This document shows positions 1 to 8,390 of a stretch of 64,000 bases of DNA, piece after piece. A program made the position numbers and the translations under genes. The DNA comes from Muriicola soli (GTDB lineage: Bacteria; Bacteroidota; Bacteroidia; Flavobacteriales; Flavobacteriaceae), in the NCBI RefSeq assembly GCF_004139715.1, contig NZ_CP035544.1:1612001-1676000 (forward strand), in the 5' to 3' direction. Each line of letters starts with the position of its first letter. The stretch's first letter is position 1. The notes under the pieces were generated by a model. It saw only the letters and a program-made list of their open reading frames with translations. It did not search any database and had not been told where the DNA came from.

Positions 1-2
1 AA

Positions 3-755
3 TTTGCAGAAGTACCGGGGCAATGGGGTACTCTTTGGCTTGCACCAGGCAGCATTGAGAACGAGATCAGCTATCTTACAATTAGAAATGCCACTGTTGG
101 CGTGCTTGTGGAAGGTAATCCAGAAGCCTCTGCACCTACCCTAAAGATTAGTAATTCCCAGATTTATAACAGTACAATCGTAAATCTATGGGGTAGAAAT
201 ACCTCTATCGCAGCTGAAAACCTGGTATTGGGCAATGCGGGCACACATAGCTTGTATTGTGAAAAAGGCGGCACTTATAATTTTCTGCATTCTACCATCG
301 CCAACTACTGGAGCAATGGTTTCAGAACGGGATCGGCTCTCAGGCTTAGCTCCTTTGAAACCGATGGCGAGGGAAATGAGACAGGGGAAGATCTCCTGCA
401 GGCAAATTTCATCAATTGCATTGTAGATGGCAACACGGCTAGTGAACTCAGCCTGGAGCGTTTAGAGGGGTTCGACTTTAATTTTTACTTTTCTCATTGC
501 CTTATGAAATTCATTGATAGTGGTGGTCAATTTGCGAATGATCCGCTATATGATTTTACGAATATAGCCCGGTACGAAAATATCCTTCTTAATACTGACG
601 CGGAATTTACAGACCCGTTCGGAAATTTATACACTATTGGAGCAACCTCATCTGCCTTGGGGAATGCAGAGCTACAAACTGCCCTGCTGGTACCCTTTGA
701 TCTCCTGGGGAAGGATCGGACAGAAGATCCTGCCATTGGTGCGTACGAGCAGTAA
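3..755 (+). CDS. Right-handed beta-helix-like surface protein, C-terminal part (gene starts left of the window)
   Basis: The reading frame is open from the first full codon of the window to the TAA at 753-755, so only the C-terminal 250 or so residues are present. The first in-frame ATG (102) is internal, because coding sequence of the same character continues upstream of it. The protein is rich in short beta-strand turns with stacked hydrophobic and Asn residues (for example ISYLTIRNATV and LKISNSQIYNSTI), as in parallel beta-helix proteins. It ends in DPAIGAYEQ, a closing motif common in Bacteroidota beta-helix proteins. I infer a cell-surface or exported lipoprotein. No substrate can be named from this fragment. 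Confidence 0.7.
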   Translation, partial: FAEVPGQWGTLWLAPGSIENEISYLTIRNATVGVLVEGNPEASAPTLKISNSQIYNSTIVNLWGRNTSIAAENLVLGNAGTHSLYCEKGGTYNFLHSTIANYWSNGFRTGSALRLSSFETDGEGNETGEDLLQANFINCIVDGNTASELSLERLEGFDFNFYFSHCLMKFIDSGGQFANDPLYDFTNIARYENILLNTDAEFTDPFGNLYTIGATSSALGNAELQTALLVPFDLLGKDRTEDPAIGAYEQ

Positions 756-912
756 ATTAAGTCCGAACTTCACAGGTTTTTACAATTTGTAGGAATATTC
801 TTTCTTTTTAATTGATTTTCAGTATATTAGCCACTAAAACCTTAATTATTCTAAGGGAAGTATATAGTCGTTTCTCACGCAGGTTTGTTAATTTTCCCAC
901 AATGAATTGCCT

Positions 913-1644
913 ATGGAGTATCGATACACCATAATTGATGCAGACGCCACTTCCAATTTGCAATTACAGCATTATCTGGAGGATCACGGCGACTTTCTCT
1001 GTGTGGATCGATCAAAGGATAGCAGAGAAGGAATAAATTCTATCCTTAAGTTTCTCCCCGACCTCGTTTTTATCAATCTGAATGATTTGGCCATGGACTA
1101 TTTTCTGATGGTCTCTGAGCTGCATCAGTATATGAATGAGCTACCCCTCATTATAGGAATTGCAAAAAGTAAAGAGTACGCTTACCACGCCATTAAAAAT
1201 GGTTTCTACGACTATTGGTTAATGCCTTATAACGAATTGGATATCAGGAAAACGCTGTTGCGACTTAAAAAACAGCATCCAAAAGAAGTAAGCTCTCATA
1301 CCATCTGTTTAAAGTCTTACAAGGACTTCCAGTACCTTGATACAGACGAAATTTTATATCTTCAGGCTGATAACAATGCAACCGACTTCATTATGAAGGA
1401 CGGAAGTGTCATCAGTGCCTTTAAAACGCTTAAGACCTTTGAACGCTCCTTACCCAAAAATTTTATCCGTATTCACCAGAGCTACATTCTCAATATGGAC
1501 TATGTGTCCAGGATCAATTACGGTAAGAGCATCTGTGCATTAAAAGAAGGCAAAAAACAGCTGCCCTTCTCCAAGACCTATAAGGAGAATATAGACGGTC
1601 TTAAAAAGGTGTTATCCAGGAACGCCATTTCTACCCTTAAATAA
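913..1644 (+). CDS. LytTR-family DNA-binding regulator with a degenerate receiver domain
   Basis: The ATG at 913 is preferred over the in-frame TTG at 907. The protein is 243 residues: an N-terminal CheY-like fold (about 1-120) and a C-terminal LytTR domain (about 130-235, with DEILYLQADNN and FIRIHQSYILN, the typical strand and turn motifs). The receiver has lost its chemistry. The phospho-accepting Asp is Asn (FINLN, N55), the conserved Thr/Ser is Ala (GIAKS), and the conserved Lys before Pro is Met (LMPY, M104). Only one N-terminal acidic residue pattern remains (IIDAD). It therefore probably does not respond to phosphorylation. A direct repeat with LytTR spacing lies just downstream, before the small lipoprotein gene, which suggests that gene as a target. 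The target is an inference. Confidence 0.85.
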   Translation: MEYRYTIIDADATSNLQLQHYLEDHGDFLCVDRSKDSREGINSILKFLPDLVFINLNDLAMDYFLMVSELHQYMNELPLIIGIAKSKEYAYHAIKNGFYDYWLMPYNELDIRKTLLRLKKQHPKEVSSHTICLKSYKDFQYLDTDEILYLQADNNATDFIMKDGSVISAFKTLKTFERSLPKNFIRIHQSYILNMDYVSRINYGKSICALKEGKKQLPFSKTYKENIDGLKKVLSRNAISTLK

Positions 1645-1665
1645 TAAAATTCTTACAAAAACGTG

Positions 1666-1697
1666 GCGTTCACTAACAGATACCATGTGTTTACTAA
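1666..1697 (+). repeat. 21-bp-spaced direct repeat, candidate LytTR operator
   Basis: GTTCACTAA (1668-1676) and GTTTACTAA (1689-1697) form a direct repeat with a start-to-start distance of 21 bp. Over 1666-1676 against 1687-1697, nine of eleven bases agree. Paired repeats of about 9 bp with a GTT core and 12-13 bp between them are the known binding geometry of LytTR regulators such as AgrA. The site lies between the LytTR gene and the small lipoprotein gene at 1776. Confidence 0.5.
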
Positions 1698-1716
1698 AAC
1701 TAATGAATTAGGGCAA

Positions 1717-1724
1717 TAGTTTTT
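1717..1724 (+). promoter_or_regulatory. Possible -7 element for the small lipoprotein gene
   Basis: TAGTTTTT differs only in its last base from the Bacteroidota -7 consensus TAnnTTTG. It lies 20 bases downstream of the GTTnACTAA repeat and about 50 bases before the ATG at 1776. No TTG-type -33 element is visible, as expected for an activator-dependent promoter. Weak evidence on its own. Confidence 0.3.
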
Positions 1725-1775
1725 TCAGCCAGGGAATAGTTTAGAGGAAAATAAATCCACTAAAACGAAACACCC

Positions 1776-1922
1776 ATGAAAAAATTAGCTTGTATTTTAG
1801 CAATAGCCCTTTTTAGCGTATCTATGATTTCCTGTACTAACGACACTGCTGAAGACCAAAGCCTATATGAAACACAGGCTACTGATGGTAATTCTGATTC
1901 AGGATCTGGCAGAGACGGATAG
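1776..1922 (+). CDS. 48-residue lipoprotein, function unknown
   Basis: An ATG at 1776 opens a 48-codon frame ending at TAG 1920-1922. The product has a lipoprotein signal peptide (Lys-Lys, hydrophobic stretch, then VSMISC with the lipidated Cys at 20). The mature part is only 29 residues, acidic and Gly/Ser rich, ending SDSGSGRDG. No fold can be predicted. The gene sits alone between a LytTR regulator with its presumed operator and a strong terminator, and just before a TPR sensor-kinase gene. This isolation suggests a separately regulated, highly expressed short transcript. A role as a secreted or surface signal, or as a ligand of the neighbouring kinase, is speculation. Similar tiny lipoproteins are common in Flavobacteriia and uncharacterised. 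Confidence 0.7.
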   Translation: MKKLACILAIALFSVSMISCTNDTAEDQSLYETQATDGNSDSGSGRDG

Positions 1923-1946
1923 ATCTTATCTAGAATATAAATAATG

Positions 1947-1978
1947 GGAGCCTTATAATTAATAAGGCTCCTTTTTTT
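1947..1978 (+). terminator. Intrinsic terminator after the small lipoprotein gene
   Basis: A perfect 10-bp stem (GGAGCCTTAT, 1947-1956, and its complement 1962-1971) with a 5-base loop is followed by seven T. It separates the small gene from the sensor kinase gene at 2011. Confidence 0.9.
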
Positions 1979-2010
1979 ATATTGTAATCTGATAATTCAA
2001 ATAATCTTGA

Positions 2011-4098
2011 ATGTTGCAAAAAGTTGTCTTCCCCCTGTTTTTATTTATTCTCTTTGGCGCCTGTAAACCGGATCAACCTAAATACGATAATCAAGTAACT
2101 GCCATACTAGAGGATAGTCTTAGCAAATGGGCGACGATTTCAAAAAACAGGTCAATTTCAAAAGAGTTACGCATTGAGCAACTTTCAAAAATCGAAAAGG
2201 TTATAGATACCATCGAAATAGATACTTTAAAGATTAACAATCTTTCCGTTTTATCTCAAGTTTATTCCGAATTAGCAGATTCAACAAAATTCTTCCAAAT
2301 TAATAAGGAATTGGAATTTCTTGCAAGGGAACTTAAAGATTCCACAAGGATGGCCGAGGCTTATTGGGACAAAGGAGCCTACTTTGACTTGCCCTCTGTG
2401 GGTGAAAGGGATAGCGCTTATTTTTATTTAAGTTCTGCACAAAAAATTTACCAAAAACTTGAGGATGATCTTCAAAATGCATCGGTACTGCGAGCGATGG
2501 CAAGTATTCAGACTTCTATCAATGATAATACAGGGGCCTTAGTAACACTAACAGAGGCAATTAGACTCTTGAAACCCTTGGAAGACAATAAAAAACTATA
2601 TCAAGCCTATAATACAATGGGTATAGCGGCCAGTGCATTGTATGAATATGACGAAGCACTTGATTACTACAAAATAGCTGGAGAATATTTAAAAAAAGCC
2701 CAACTAGATCAAAGGCGACTGGCATCACTTGAGAACAATATTGGTTATGTTTATTATGATAAAGGTGATTATAACATGGCTAAATTAACTTTTGAAAAAG
2801 CTATTAAAAGGGACAGTATTTATGAATTGAACCCAGAGCTTTATGCCAAATTGTTAGATCATATAGCCATGACAGACTTTTATATGGGAGATATGACCTC
2901 GGTTGAGGATAAGCTCTATCGATCTCAATTTCTTAGAGATAGCATCAACGACCTGGAAGGACTTTCCCTCAACTATTATAATATCGCCATTGTTAGTAAG
3001 AAGATCGGCAAGAAAGCAGATGCCTATATTTTTGCCGGAAACGCCCGGGACCTTGCCAAAGAGATTGACAATAATTTGAGATATATGGAATCCCTAAAGT
3101 TATTAGCCGAATTGGATCCAGATAATGCTCTGCAATATAGTCGTGAATATTTTCATCTATCAGACAGTCTTAACCAAGAAGAAAGGCAAATAAGGAACAA
3201 GTTCGATCGTATCCGTTTTGAAACCGATGAAACGGAGTTGAAAAATCAGCAATTGTCTAAACAGAAGCTTATATGGACCGGCATAGCGATTGGAGTTCTA
3301 CTTCTGGCCATTTCCCTGTTTATAATTGTTGATCAACGTGTAAAGAATCAGCGTCTTAGGTTCCAGCAACAACAGCAGGAGGCCAACCAGGAAATCTTCA
3401 ATCTGATGCTTGCGCAAAAACAAAAATTGGAGGAAGGGAAGCAAACCGAACAAAAGCGAATCTCCGAAGAGCTCCATGACGGAATTCTCGGAGAAATGAA
3501 CGGGGTTAGGATGATCCTGCTCGGCCTGAACAAAAAAGGAGATGATGCAGCCGTCGCACTAAGGGAGCAGGCCATTGAGAAATTAAAGGAAGTGCAGGAA
3601 GAGATCAGGTCAATTTCACATGAACTCAACGATGCCTCCTATCAGAAATTCAACAATTTTATCAGCTCAATTGAAGATTTGTTAAAAAACAGTTGTGAAA
3701 CCGCCGGGATAGATTATCATTTTACCTATGATCATGATCTGGACTGGGACAGCCTGGAAGGGATCACAAAAATTAATATTTATCGAATCTTACAGGAAAG
3801 TCTTCAAAACTGCATCAAACACGCCAACGCATCGATGGTGTATGTCTCCTTCGAGATCAATAATTCTGACTTGGTGATCTCCATCCAGGATAACGGCCGT
3901 GGGTTCGATGTCACAAAAGAGAAAAAAGGCATAGGGCACAAGAATATAAAATCAAGGGTAAACAAGATTAACGGCAGATGGTACCTGAGAAGCGCTATAG
4001 GTATAGGTACCACCGTTTTAGTCGAAATCCCGCTTGAGTACATTTCGCAGGAAGCGAAAAAAGAAATATCTTTACCTGAAGACTTGCAGGAAGCATAA
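2011..4098 (+). CDS. Lipoprotein-type TPR sensor histidine kinase (HisKA_3 class)
   Basis: A 695-residue sensor kinase. The N-terminus looks like a lipoprotein signal (hydrophobic run then FGAC, Cys18). It is followed by about 370 residues of TPR-like helical repeats (clearest at about 150-390), which would face the periplasm. One membrane helix lies at about 421-443, then a Gln-rich coiled coil. The dimerisation and phosphorylation segment is of the NarL-partner type, with RISEELHDG giving H489. The ATPase domain has LQESLQN (N box), DNGRGFD (G1, D627) and GIGHKNI (G2). The partner regulator begins 11 bases downstream. TPR repeats in kinases of this class are thought to bind peptides or proteins. 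The ligand is unknown, and the neighbouring 48-residue lipoprotein is one candidate by position only. Confidence 0.85.
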   Translation: MLQKVVFPLFLFILFGACKPDQPKYDNQVTAILEDSLSKWATISKNRSISKELRIEQLSKIEKVIDTIEIDTLKINNLSVLSQVYSELADSTKFFQINKELEFLARELKDSTRMAEAYWDKGAYFDLPSVGERDSAYFYLSSAQKIYQKLEDDLQNASVLRAMASIQTSINDNTGALVTLTEAIRLLKPLEDNKKLYQAYNTMGIAASALYEYDEALDYYKIAGEYLKKAQLDQRRLASLENNIGYVYYDKGDYNMAKLTFEKAIKRDSIYELNPELYAKLLDHIAMTDFYMGDMTSVEDKLYRSQFLRDSINDLEGLSLNYYNIAIVSKKIGKKADAYIFAGNARDLAKEIDNNLRYMESLKLLAELDPDNALQYSREYFHLSDSLNQEERQIRNKFDRIRFETDETELKNQQLSKQKLIWTGIAIGVLLLAISLFIIVDQRVKNQRLRFQQQQQEANQEIFNLMLAQKQKLEEGKQTEQKRISEELHDGILGEMNGVRMILLGLNKKGDDAAVALREQAIEKLKEVQEEIRSISHELNDASYQKFNNFISSIEDLLKNSCETAGIDYHFTYDHDLDWDSLEGITKINIYRILQESLQNCIKHANASMVYVSFEINNSDLVISIQDNGRGFDVTKEKKGIGHKNIKSRVNKINGRWYLRSAIGIGTTVLVEIPLEYISQEAKKEISLPEDLQEA

Positions 4099-4109
4099 AA
4101 TGAAGAGTT

Positions 4110-4778
4110 ATGAAAAAGGTGAGAATCTTAGCAGTTGACGACCATGAAATGACGACCCTGGGCTATAAATTTATCCTGGAGGATTCTGATTTCGAAGGAT
4201 TCAAGGTTCAGATGGATACTGCCAAGTCTTATGAAGAAGCTACCAAGAGAATTGAGGAAGCCGCTAAAGGTATCCCCTATGACATTCTTCTATTAGACAT
4301 CCAACTCTCCAATCCAACCGATGGCCCTGCGAAAACCGGGGAAGACCTGGGGGTCTTTGCAAGAAAAGTTTCGCCCAACTCCAAGATCGTTTTTATGTCT
4401 TCCTTCAGCGATAACTATCGTATCAACAGTATCATGCAGGCTGTTGATCCGGAAGGATATATGGTTAAAACGGAAATAGATCAGAAATCGCTGCAGGCAA
4501 TGGTGACCACTGTACTTAATTCCCCGCCTTACTACACTCAAAAAGCCCTGGTTGCCATTCGTAAGAAAATGGCACAGGACATCTCCCTGGACGAAAACGA
4601 TAAAAAAATCCTGTATCATTTATCAATTGGCACCAAAACCAAGGATATGGTGAAATTTATTTCGCTATCCTTACCGGGAATAGAGAACCGAAAACGACAG
4701 CTTAAGTCGCTTTTTGGCGTGGAAAAACAAAATGATCAGGCATTGATTACTGCTTCTAGAAACAGAGGGTTCATTTAA
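4110..4778 (+). CDS. Response regulator, partner of the TPR sensor kinase
   Basis: A 222-residue protein with an intact receiver: AVDDHE (acidic pair D10/D11), phospho-acceptor Asp in LLLDIQL (D63), Ser in FMSSFSD, and Lys in GYMVKTE. The C-terminal 60 residues (after SLDENDKKILYHLSIG) resemble a LuxR-type helix-turn-helix but are divergent, with SLSLPGIENRKRQLKSLFGV in place of the usual recognition helix. The gene follows the kinase by 11 bases, and the HisKA_3 kinase type normally pairs with such NarL/FixJ-like regulators. Targets are unknown. Confidence 0.85.
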   Translation: MKKVRILAVDDHEMTTLGYKFILEDSDFEGFKVQMDTAKSYEEATKRIEEAAKGIPYDILLLDIQLSNPTDGPAKTGEDLGVFARKVSPNSKIVFMSSFSDNYRINSIMQAVDPEGYMVKTEIDQKSLQAMVTTVLNSPPYYTQKALVAIRKKMAQDISLDENDKKILYHLSIGTKTKDMVKFISLSLPGIENRKRQLKSLFGVEKQNDQALITASRNRGFI

Positions 4779-4840
4779 AATCCCAGGCATCTCCAATTTT
4801 TTTCAGCGATAATTTTCTCAATTAATCCCCTTTCCAAACA

Positions 4841-4865
4841 AAAACCATAGATATTCTATGGTTTT
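4841..4865 (+). terminator. Hairpin after the response regulator gene
   Basis: A perfect 10-bp stem (AAAACCATAG, 4841-4850, and complement 4856-4865) with a 5-base loop. The stem is AT rich and the T run is short, so termination strength is uncertain. It could act in either direction. Confidence 0.5.
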
Positions 4866-4926
4866 CATATAGTGCGCTATTTGTATTTAACATTAACTTT
4901 ACATTAAGGGTTAAAAGGCAATTGCT

Positions 4927-5592
4927 ATGTCCCATAAATACAAAAATACCAAGGTGTATATCTCTTCGTGTACAAAAGGGAAGCAAGAAGTCCTTGGCCT
5001 TTCTTCTCTTAAGAACCAACTTGAAAAAGACTACTTTTCAAAAATAGATATCAGCAATTCCAAAGTTTGTTGCGAGGAAAACAACCTGGTCATTGAGTTG
5101 TATTGCCCAATGGGCCTCCATGAAGTTCTATTCCATATTCAGCAAGGAAACTGGGGTTCTCACGGGCCTCACTGGGTTAATAACGGGCTCAGCCTTCTCA
5201 ACCTTTATATGCAGGAAATCAGAGAGTTGAACGGGACTTTTATCGACGTGGAAGAATTGGCCATTCAACTGAAAGACTGCACCATCATCATTAAAAAAAT
5301 TGGACCCGAAAGTGTTGAAAAACAGCTAGATACGATCCTAAGCGTTTTAGCCGAAAACTATGTTCACCTCACACGGCATTTAACTATGACGCCGATGGAG
5401 ATCTTTGTTCCCGTATACGAGGAAGTGGAAACAGATAATGCTATACTGCGTTTAGTAGGGCCAAATATGATTGATGAAAAAGGATATTATAATTACTGGG
5501 GACTTTATTTTGAATCGGATGAAGAAGCCCTGATCTACGATCTCAACAATAAAAAGATTATCAGGGGCGATTTAAACCTGCTCGATCAATAA
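4927..5592 (+). CDS. Conserved-looking hypothetical protein, 221 residues
   Basis: I do not recognise this family. The protein has no signal peptide or membrane helix, and is acidic and soluble in appearance. It has a Cys pair near residue 49 (VCCEEN) and a Trp/His-rich turn ([13 protein letters not shown], about 74-86) that could be part of a binding site. Its last 21 bases overlap the 3' end of glyA on the other strand. It has a hairpin upstream and no co-directional neighbour, so it is probably transcribed alone. Confidence 0.7.
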   Translation: MSHKYKNTKVYISSCTKGKQEVLGLSSLKNQLEKDYFSKIDISNSKVCCEENNLVIELYCPMGLHEVLFHIQQGNWGSHGPHWVNNGLSLLNLYMQEIRELNGTFIDVEELAIQLKDCTIIIKKIGPESVEKQLDTILSVLAENYVHLTRHLTMTPMEIFVPVYEEVETDNAILRLVGPNMIDEKGYYNYWGLYFESDEEALIYDLNNKKIIRGDLNLLDQ

Positions 5593-6864
5593 AGAGTTAA
5601 ATAGCGGTCTTTTCCTCATCATTGTATTCACATTTTCCTTTACCCTCGAGATTACTTCTTCATTTTCCGGATTACTGAGAACTTCGTCAATAAATGAAAC
5701 AATGACGCCCATGTCGTCTTCCCTTAGCCCTCTGGTTGTAATAGCCGCAGTCCCAAACCTTATCCCGGAAGTAATAAAGGGCGACTTGTCATCAAAAGGC
5801 ACCATATTTTTGTTCGCTGTAATATCGGCCTGAACTAATACTTTTTCTGCTTCTTTCCCTGTAATTCCCTTATTTCTAAGGTCTATAAGCATTACGTGAT
5901 TGTCTGTTCCGCCTGAGATGATCTTGTAATCCCTCCCTACAAAAGCTGCAGCCATTGCGGCTGCATTCTTTTTAACCTGAATCATGTAATGGAGAAATTC
6001 ATCCGTAAGCGCTTCACCAAATGCAATAGCCTTTGCAGCAATGATGTGTTCCAGAGGACCTCCTTGATTTCCTGGGAAAACTGCCAGGTCAATTAAAGCA
6101 GACATTTTTCTCAGATTGCCGTTTTTCAGGCGGATTCCAAAAGGGTTATCAAAATCCTGCCCCATCAAGATCAGTCCGCCCCTCGGACCCCTCAGGGTCT
6201 TATGAGTAGTAGTGGTCACAAAATGACAATGTGGTATCGGGTCATTGAGAATCCCTTTAGCGATTAAGCCTGCAGGATGAGCAATATCAGCCAGCAAAAG
6301 GGCGTCAACGCTGTCTGCAATTTCCCTGAACCTTTTGAAATCTATATCTCTGGAGTAGGCCGACGCACCAGCAATAATAAGCTTTGGTTTTTCTTTGGAT
6401 GCGATTTCCTGAATTTTATCGTAGTTGAGCATACCCGTTTCCTCTTCAACTCCGTAAAAGGTTGAGCGATAGAGTTTACCCGAGAAATTAACGGGAGAGC
6501 CATGGGTGAGATGTCCTCCATGAGAAAGATCAAAACCAAGGATGGTATCACCGGGCTGGAGACAGGCTTGAAAAACCGCGGCATTGGCCTGTGACCCGGA
6601 ATGCGGTTGTACATTGGCGTATACGGCTCCAAACAATTCTTTGGCCCGTTCTATGGCGATAGTCTCTACCTGATCAACTATTTCGCAACCACCGTAATAT
6701 CTCTTGCCTGGGTATCCTTCAGCATATTTGTTCGTCAATACCGAACCGGCTGCTTCCATTACTTGCGGACTCGTAAAATTTTCAGATGCGATAAGCTCAA
6801 TTCCGTTGATCTGCCGCTCCTTTTCGGCTGCAATCAGTTCAAATACTTGTGTATCCCTTTTCAT
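5572..6864 (-). CDS. glyA: Serine hydroxymethyltransferase
   Basis: GlyA interconverts serine and glycine with tetrahydrofolate and supplies one-carbon units in the cytoplasm. The product is 430 residues from the ATG at 6864. The alternative ATG five codons upstream adds residues not expected for the family. Visible marks are the N-terminal IELIASENF, the substrate-loop [13 protein letters not shown], and the PLP-binding segment [14 protein letters not shown] with the lysine at about 222. Length is usual for bacterial GlyA. The gene is monocistronic and convergent with the unknown gene to its left, sharing 21 bases. Confidence 0.96.
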   Translation of the reverse strand: MKRDTQVFELIAAEKERQINGIELIASENFTSPQVMEAAGSVLTNKYAEGYPGKRYYGGCEIVDQVETIAIERAKELFGAVYANVQPHSGSQANAAVFQACLQPGDTILGFDLSHGGHLTHGSPVNFSGKLYRSTFYGVEEETGMLNYDKIQEIASKEKPKLIIAGASAYSRDIDFKRFREIADSVDALLLADIAHPAGLIAKGILNDPIPHCHFVTTTTHKTLRGPRGGLILMGQDFDNPFGIRLKNGNLRKMSALIDLAVFPGNQGGPLEHIIAAKAIAFGEALTDEFLHYMIQVKKNAAAMAAAFVGRDYKIISGGTDNHVMLIDLRNKGITGKEAEKVLVQADITANKNMVPFDDKSPFITSGIRFGTAAITTRGLREDDMGVIVSFIDEVLSNPENEEVISRVKENVNTMMRKRPLFNSLLIEQV

Positions 6865-6931
6865 AAAAACGAATTTCATTCCATTGAGGCGTAAAAGTAC
6901 AAATTACAGGGCGTTAATGTTTAGAAAATAA

Positions 6932-6939
6932 TATATTTG
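6932..6939 (+). promoter_or_regulatory. -7 promoter element of the fumarylacetoacetase gene
   Basis: TATATTTG matches the Bacteroidota -7 consensus TAnnTTTG exactly, 38 bases before the ATG at 6978. It lies in the 113-base divergent region shared with glyA. Confidence 0.6.
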
Positions 6940-6977
6940 ATCAGGATTTTATTAAACAGCAATTAACATTTTTCAAC

Positions 6978-8258
6978 ATGCCACTAAAAGCTAATGACCC
7001 ATCACTTTCGTCCTGGTTACCCGTTCCGGACAATTCAGATTTCCCGATTCAGAATATCCCTTTCGGGGTATTCCTCACCAGGGATGACGTCATTACTATA
7101 GGTACGCGAATTGGAGATCACGCCATAGACCTGGGAGCACTGCATCAACTCGGTTACTTTAAAGACATACCCTTAACAGAGGACATCTTCCTTCAGGATA
7201 CATTAAATGATTTTATATCCGATGGAAAAAAGACCTGGCGCCTGGTCAGGAACCGAATTAGTGAACTTTTTGAAAAAAATAATCAGGAACTTCAGAAAAA
7301 TAAAGACCACCAAAAAATCGTCCTCTTTACCATGGACGAAATTGAGATGCAATTACCTGTGCATATTGGTGACTATACAGATTTTTATTCCAGTAAGGAA
7401 CACGCCACCAATGTTGGTAAGATGTTCAGGGACCCTGAAAATGCCCTACTCCCCAACTGGCTGCACCTTCCTGTAGGCTACCACGGACGCAGTTCCACCA
7501 TCATTCCCAGTGGAACACCTATTCGAAGACCCAACGGGCAAACCCTGCCGAAAGGAGCCGATGAACCTGTATTTGGTCCGTCACGACTACTCGACTTTGA
7601 GCTGGAGATGGCATTTATCACAACAGATGCCAATGCCATGGGTGAACCTATCTCAGTGGAAGAAGCTGAAGAATATATCTTTGGATTGGTTCTATTCAAC
7701 GATTGGAGCGCACGGGACTTACAAAAGTGGGAATATGTTCCGCTGGGACCATTCTTGGGGAAAAATTTCGCCTCTTCTATTTCTCCGTGGATCGTCACCC
7801 TGGACGCCCTGGAACCTTTTCGCGTTGCAAGTCCGGCCCAGGATCCTCAACCCTTGCCTTACCTGAGACAAAAGGGGGATAAAAGTTTTGACATCCACCT
7901 TGAAGTAGGTATACAAACCGAGAAAGGGCCTTTTACCTCTTTGTGCCATACTAACTTTAAATATATGTACTGGACGATGGCACAGCAATTTGCGCACCAT
8001 ACGATCAATGGGTGCAAGGTCAATAGTGGGGATATGATGGGGAGCGGTACCATTTCTGGCCCAACTCCGGATTCTTACGGTTCTATGCTCGAACTTTCCT
8101 GGCAGGGAACCAAGGAAGTTCCACTTGCTGATGGAAGTACTCGTAAATTCCTAAAAGACGACGATACTGTTATCATGAAGGGATATTGTTCCAACAAAGA
8201 GGTTAGGATAGGTTTTGGTGAAGTTTCAACCAAAATATTACCGGCTTTATCGCTTTAA
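6978..8258 (+). CDS. fahA: Fumarylacetoacetase
   Basis: This enzyme hydrolyses 4-fumarylacetoacetate to fumarate and acetoacetate, the last step of tyrosine and homogentisate breakdown. The 426-residue length matches the family. The N-terminal SH3-like part (FGVFLTRDDV) is followed by the catalytic fold, with YTDFYSSKEHATNVG, LPVGYHGRSST, GPSRLLDFELEMAF (metal-binding Glu residues), NDWSARDLQKWEYVPLGPF and GSGTISGPTPDSYGSMLELSW. No other tyrosine-degradation gene lies next to it. It is divergent from glyA. Confidence 0.95.
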   Translation: MPLKANDPSLSSWLPVPDNSDFPIQNIPFGVFLTRDDVITIGTRIGDHAIDLGALHQLGYFKDIPLTEDIFLQDTLNDFISDGKKTWRLVRNRISELFEKNNQELQKNKDHQKIVLFTMDEIEMQLPVHIGDYTDFYSSKEHATNVGKMFRDPENALLPNWLHLPVGYHGRSSTIIPSGTPIRRPNGQTLPKGADEPVFGPSRLLDFELEMAFITTDANAMGEPISVEEAEEYIFGLVLFNDWSARDLQKWEYVPLGPFLGKNFASSISPWIVTLDALEPFRVASPAQDPQPLPYLRQKGDKSFDIHLEVGIQTEKGPFTSLCHTNFKYMYWTMAQQFAHHTINGCKVNSGDMMGSGTISGPTPDSYGSMLELSWQGTKEVPLADGSTRKFLKDDDTVIMKGYCSNKEVRIGFGEVSTKILPALSL

Positions 8259-8390
8259 CCCCTATTATTTTTTATTTATTGATTAGGTATTTCGTCGTAA
8301 CTATACGATAAAACAACCTTTTTCGTTATGCTTTTGGAATATTTTGGCATGGCTCTTGGATAAGCCATAAAAACCAGAAAACGTAACGTC

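Noticed and set aside
8328-8363. Short leader peptide of 11 codons before the 8391 lipoprotein gene
   Set aside because: No run of a regulatory codon and no attenuator-like alternative hairpins; probably chance.
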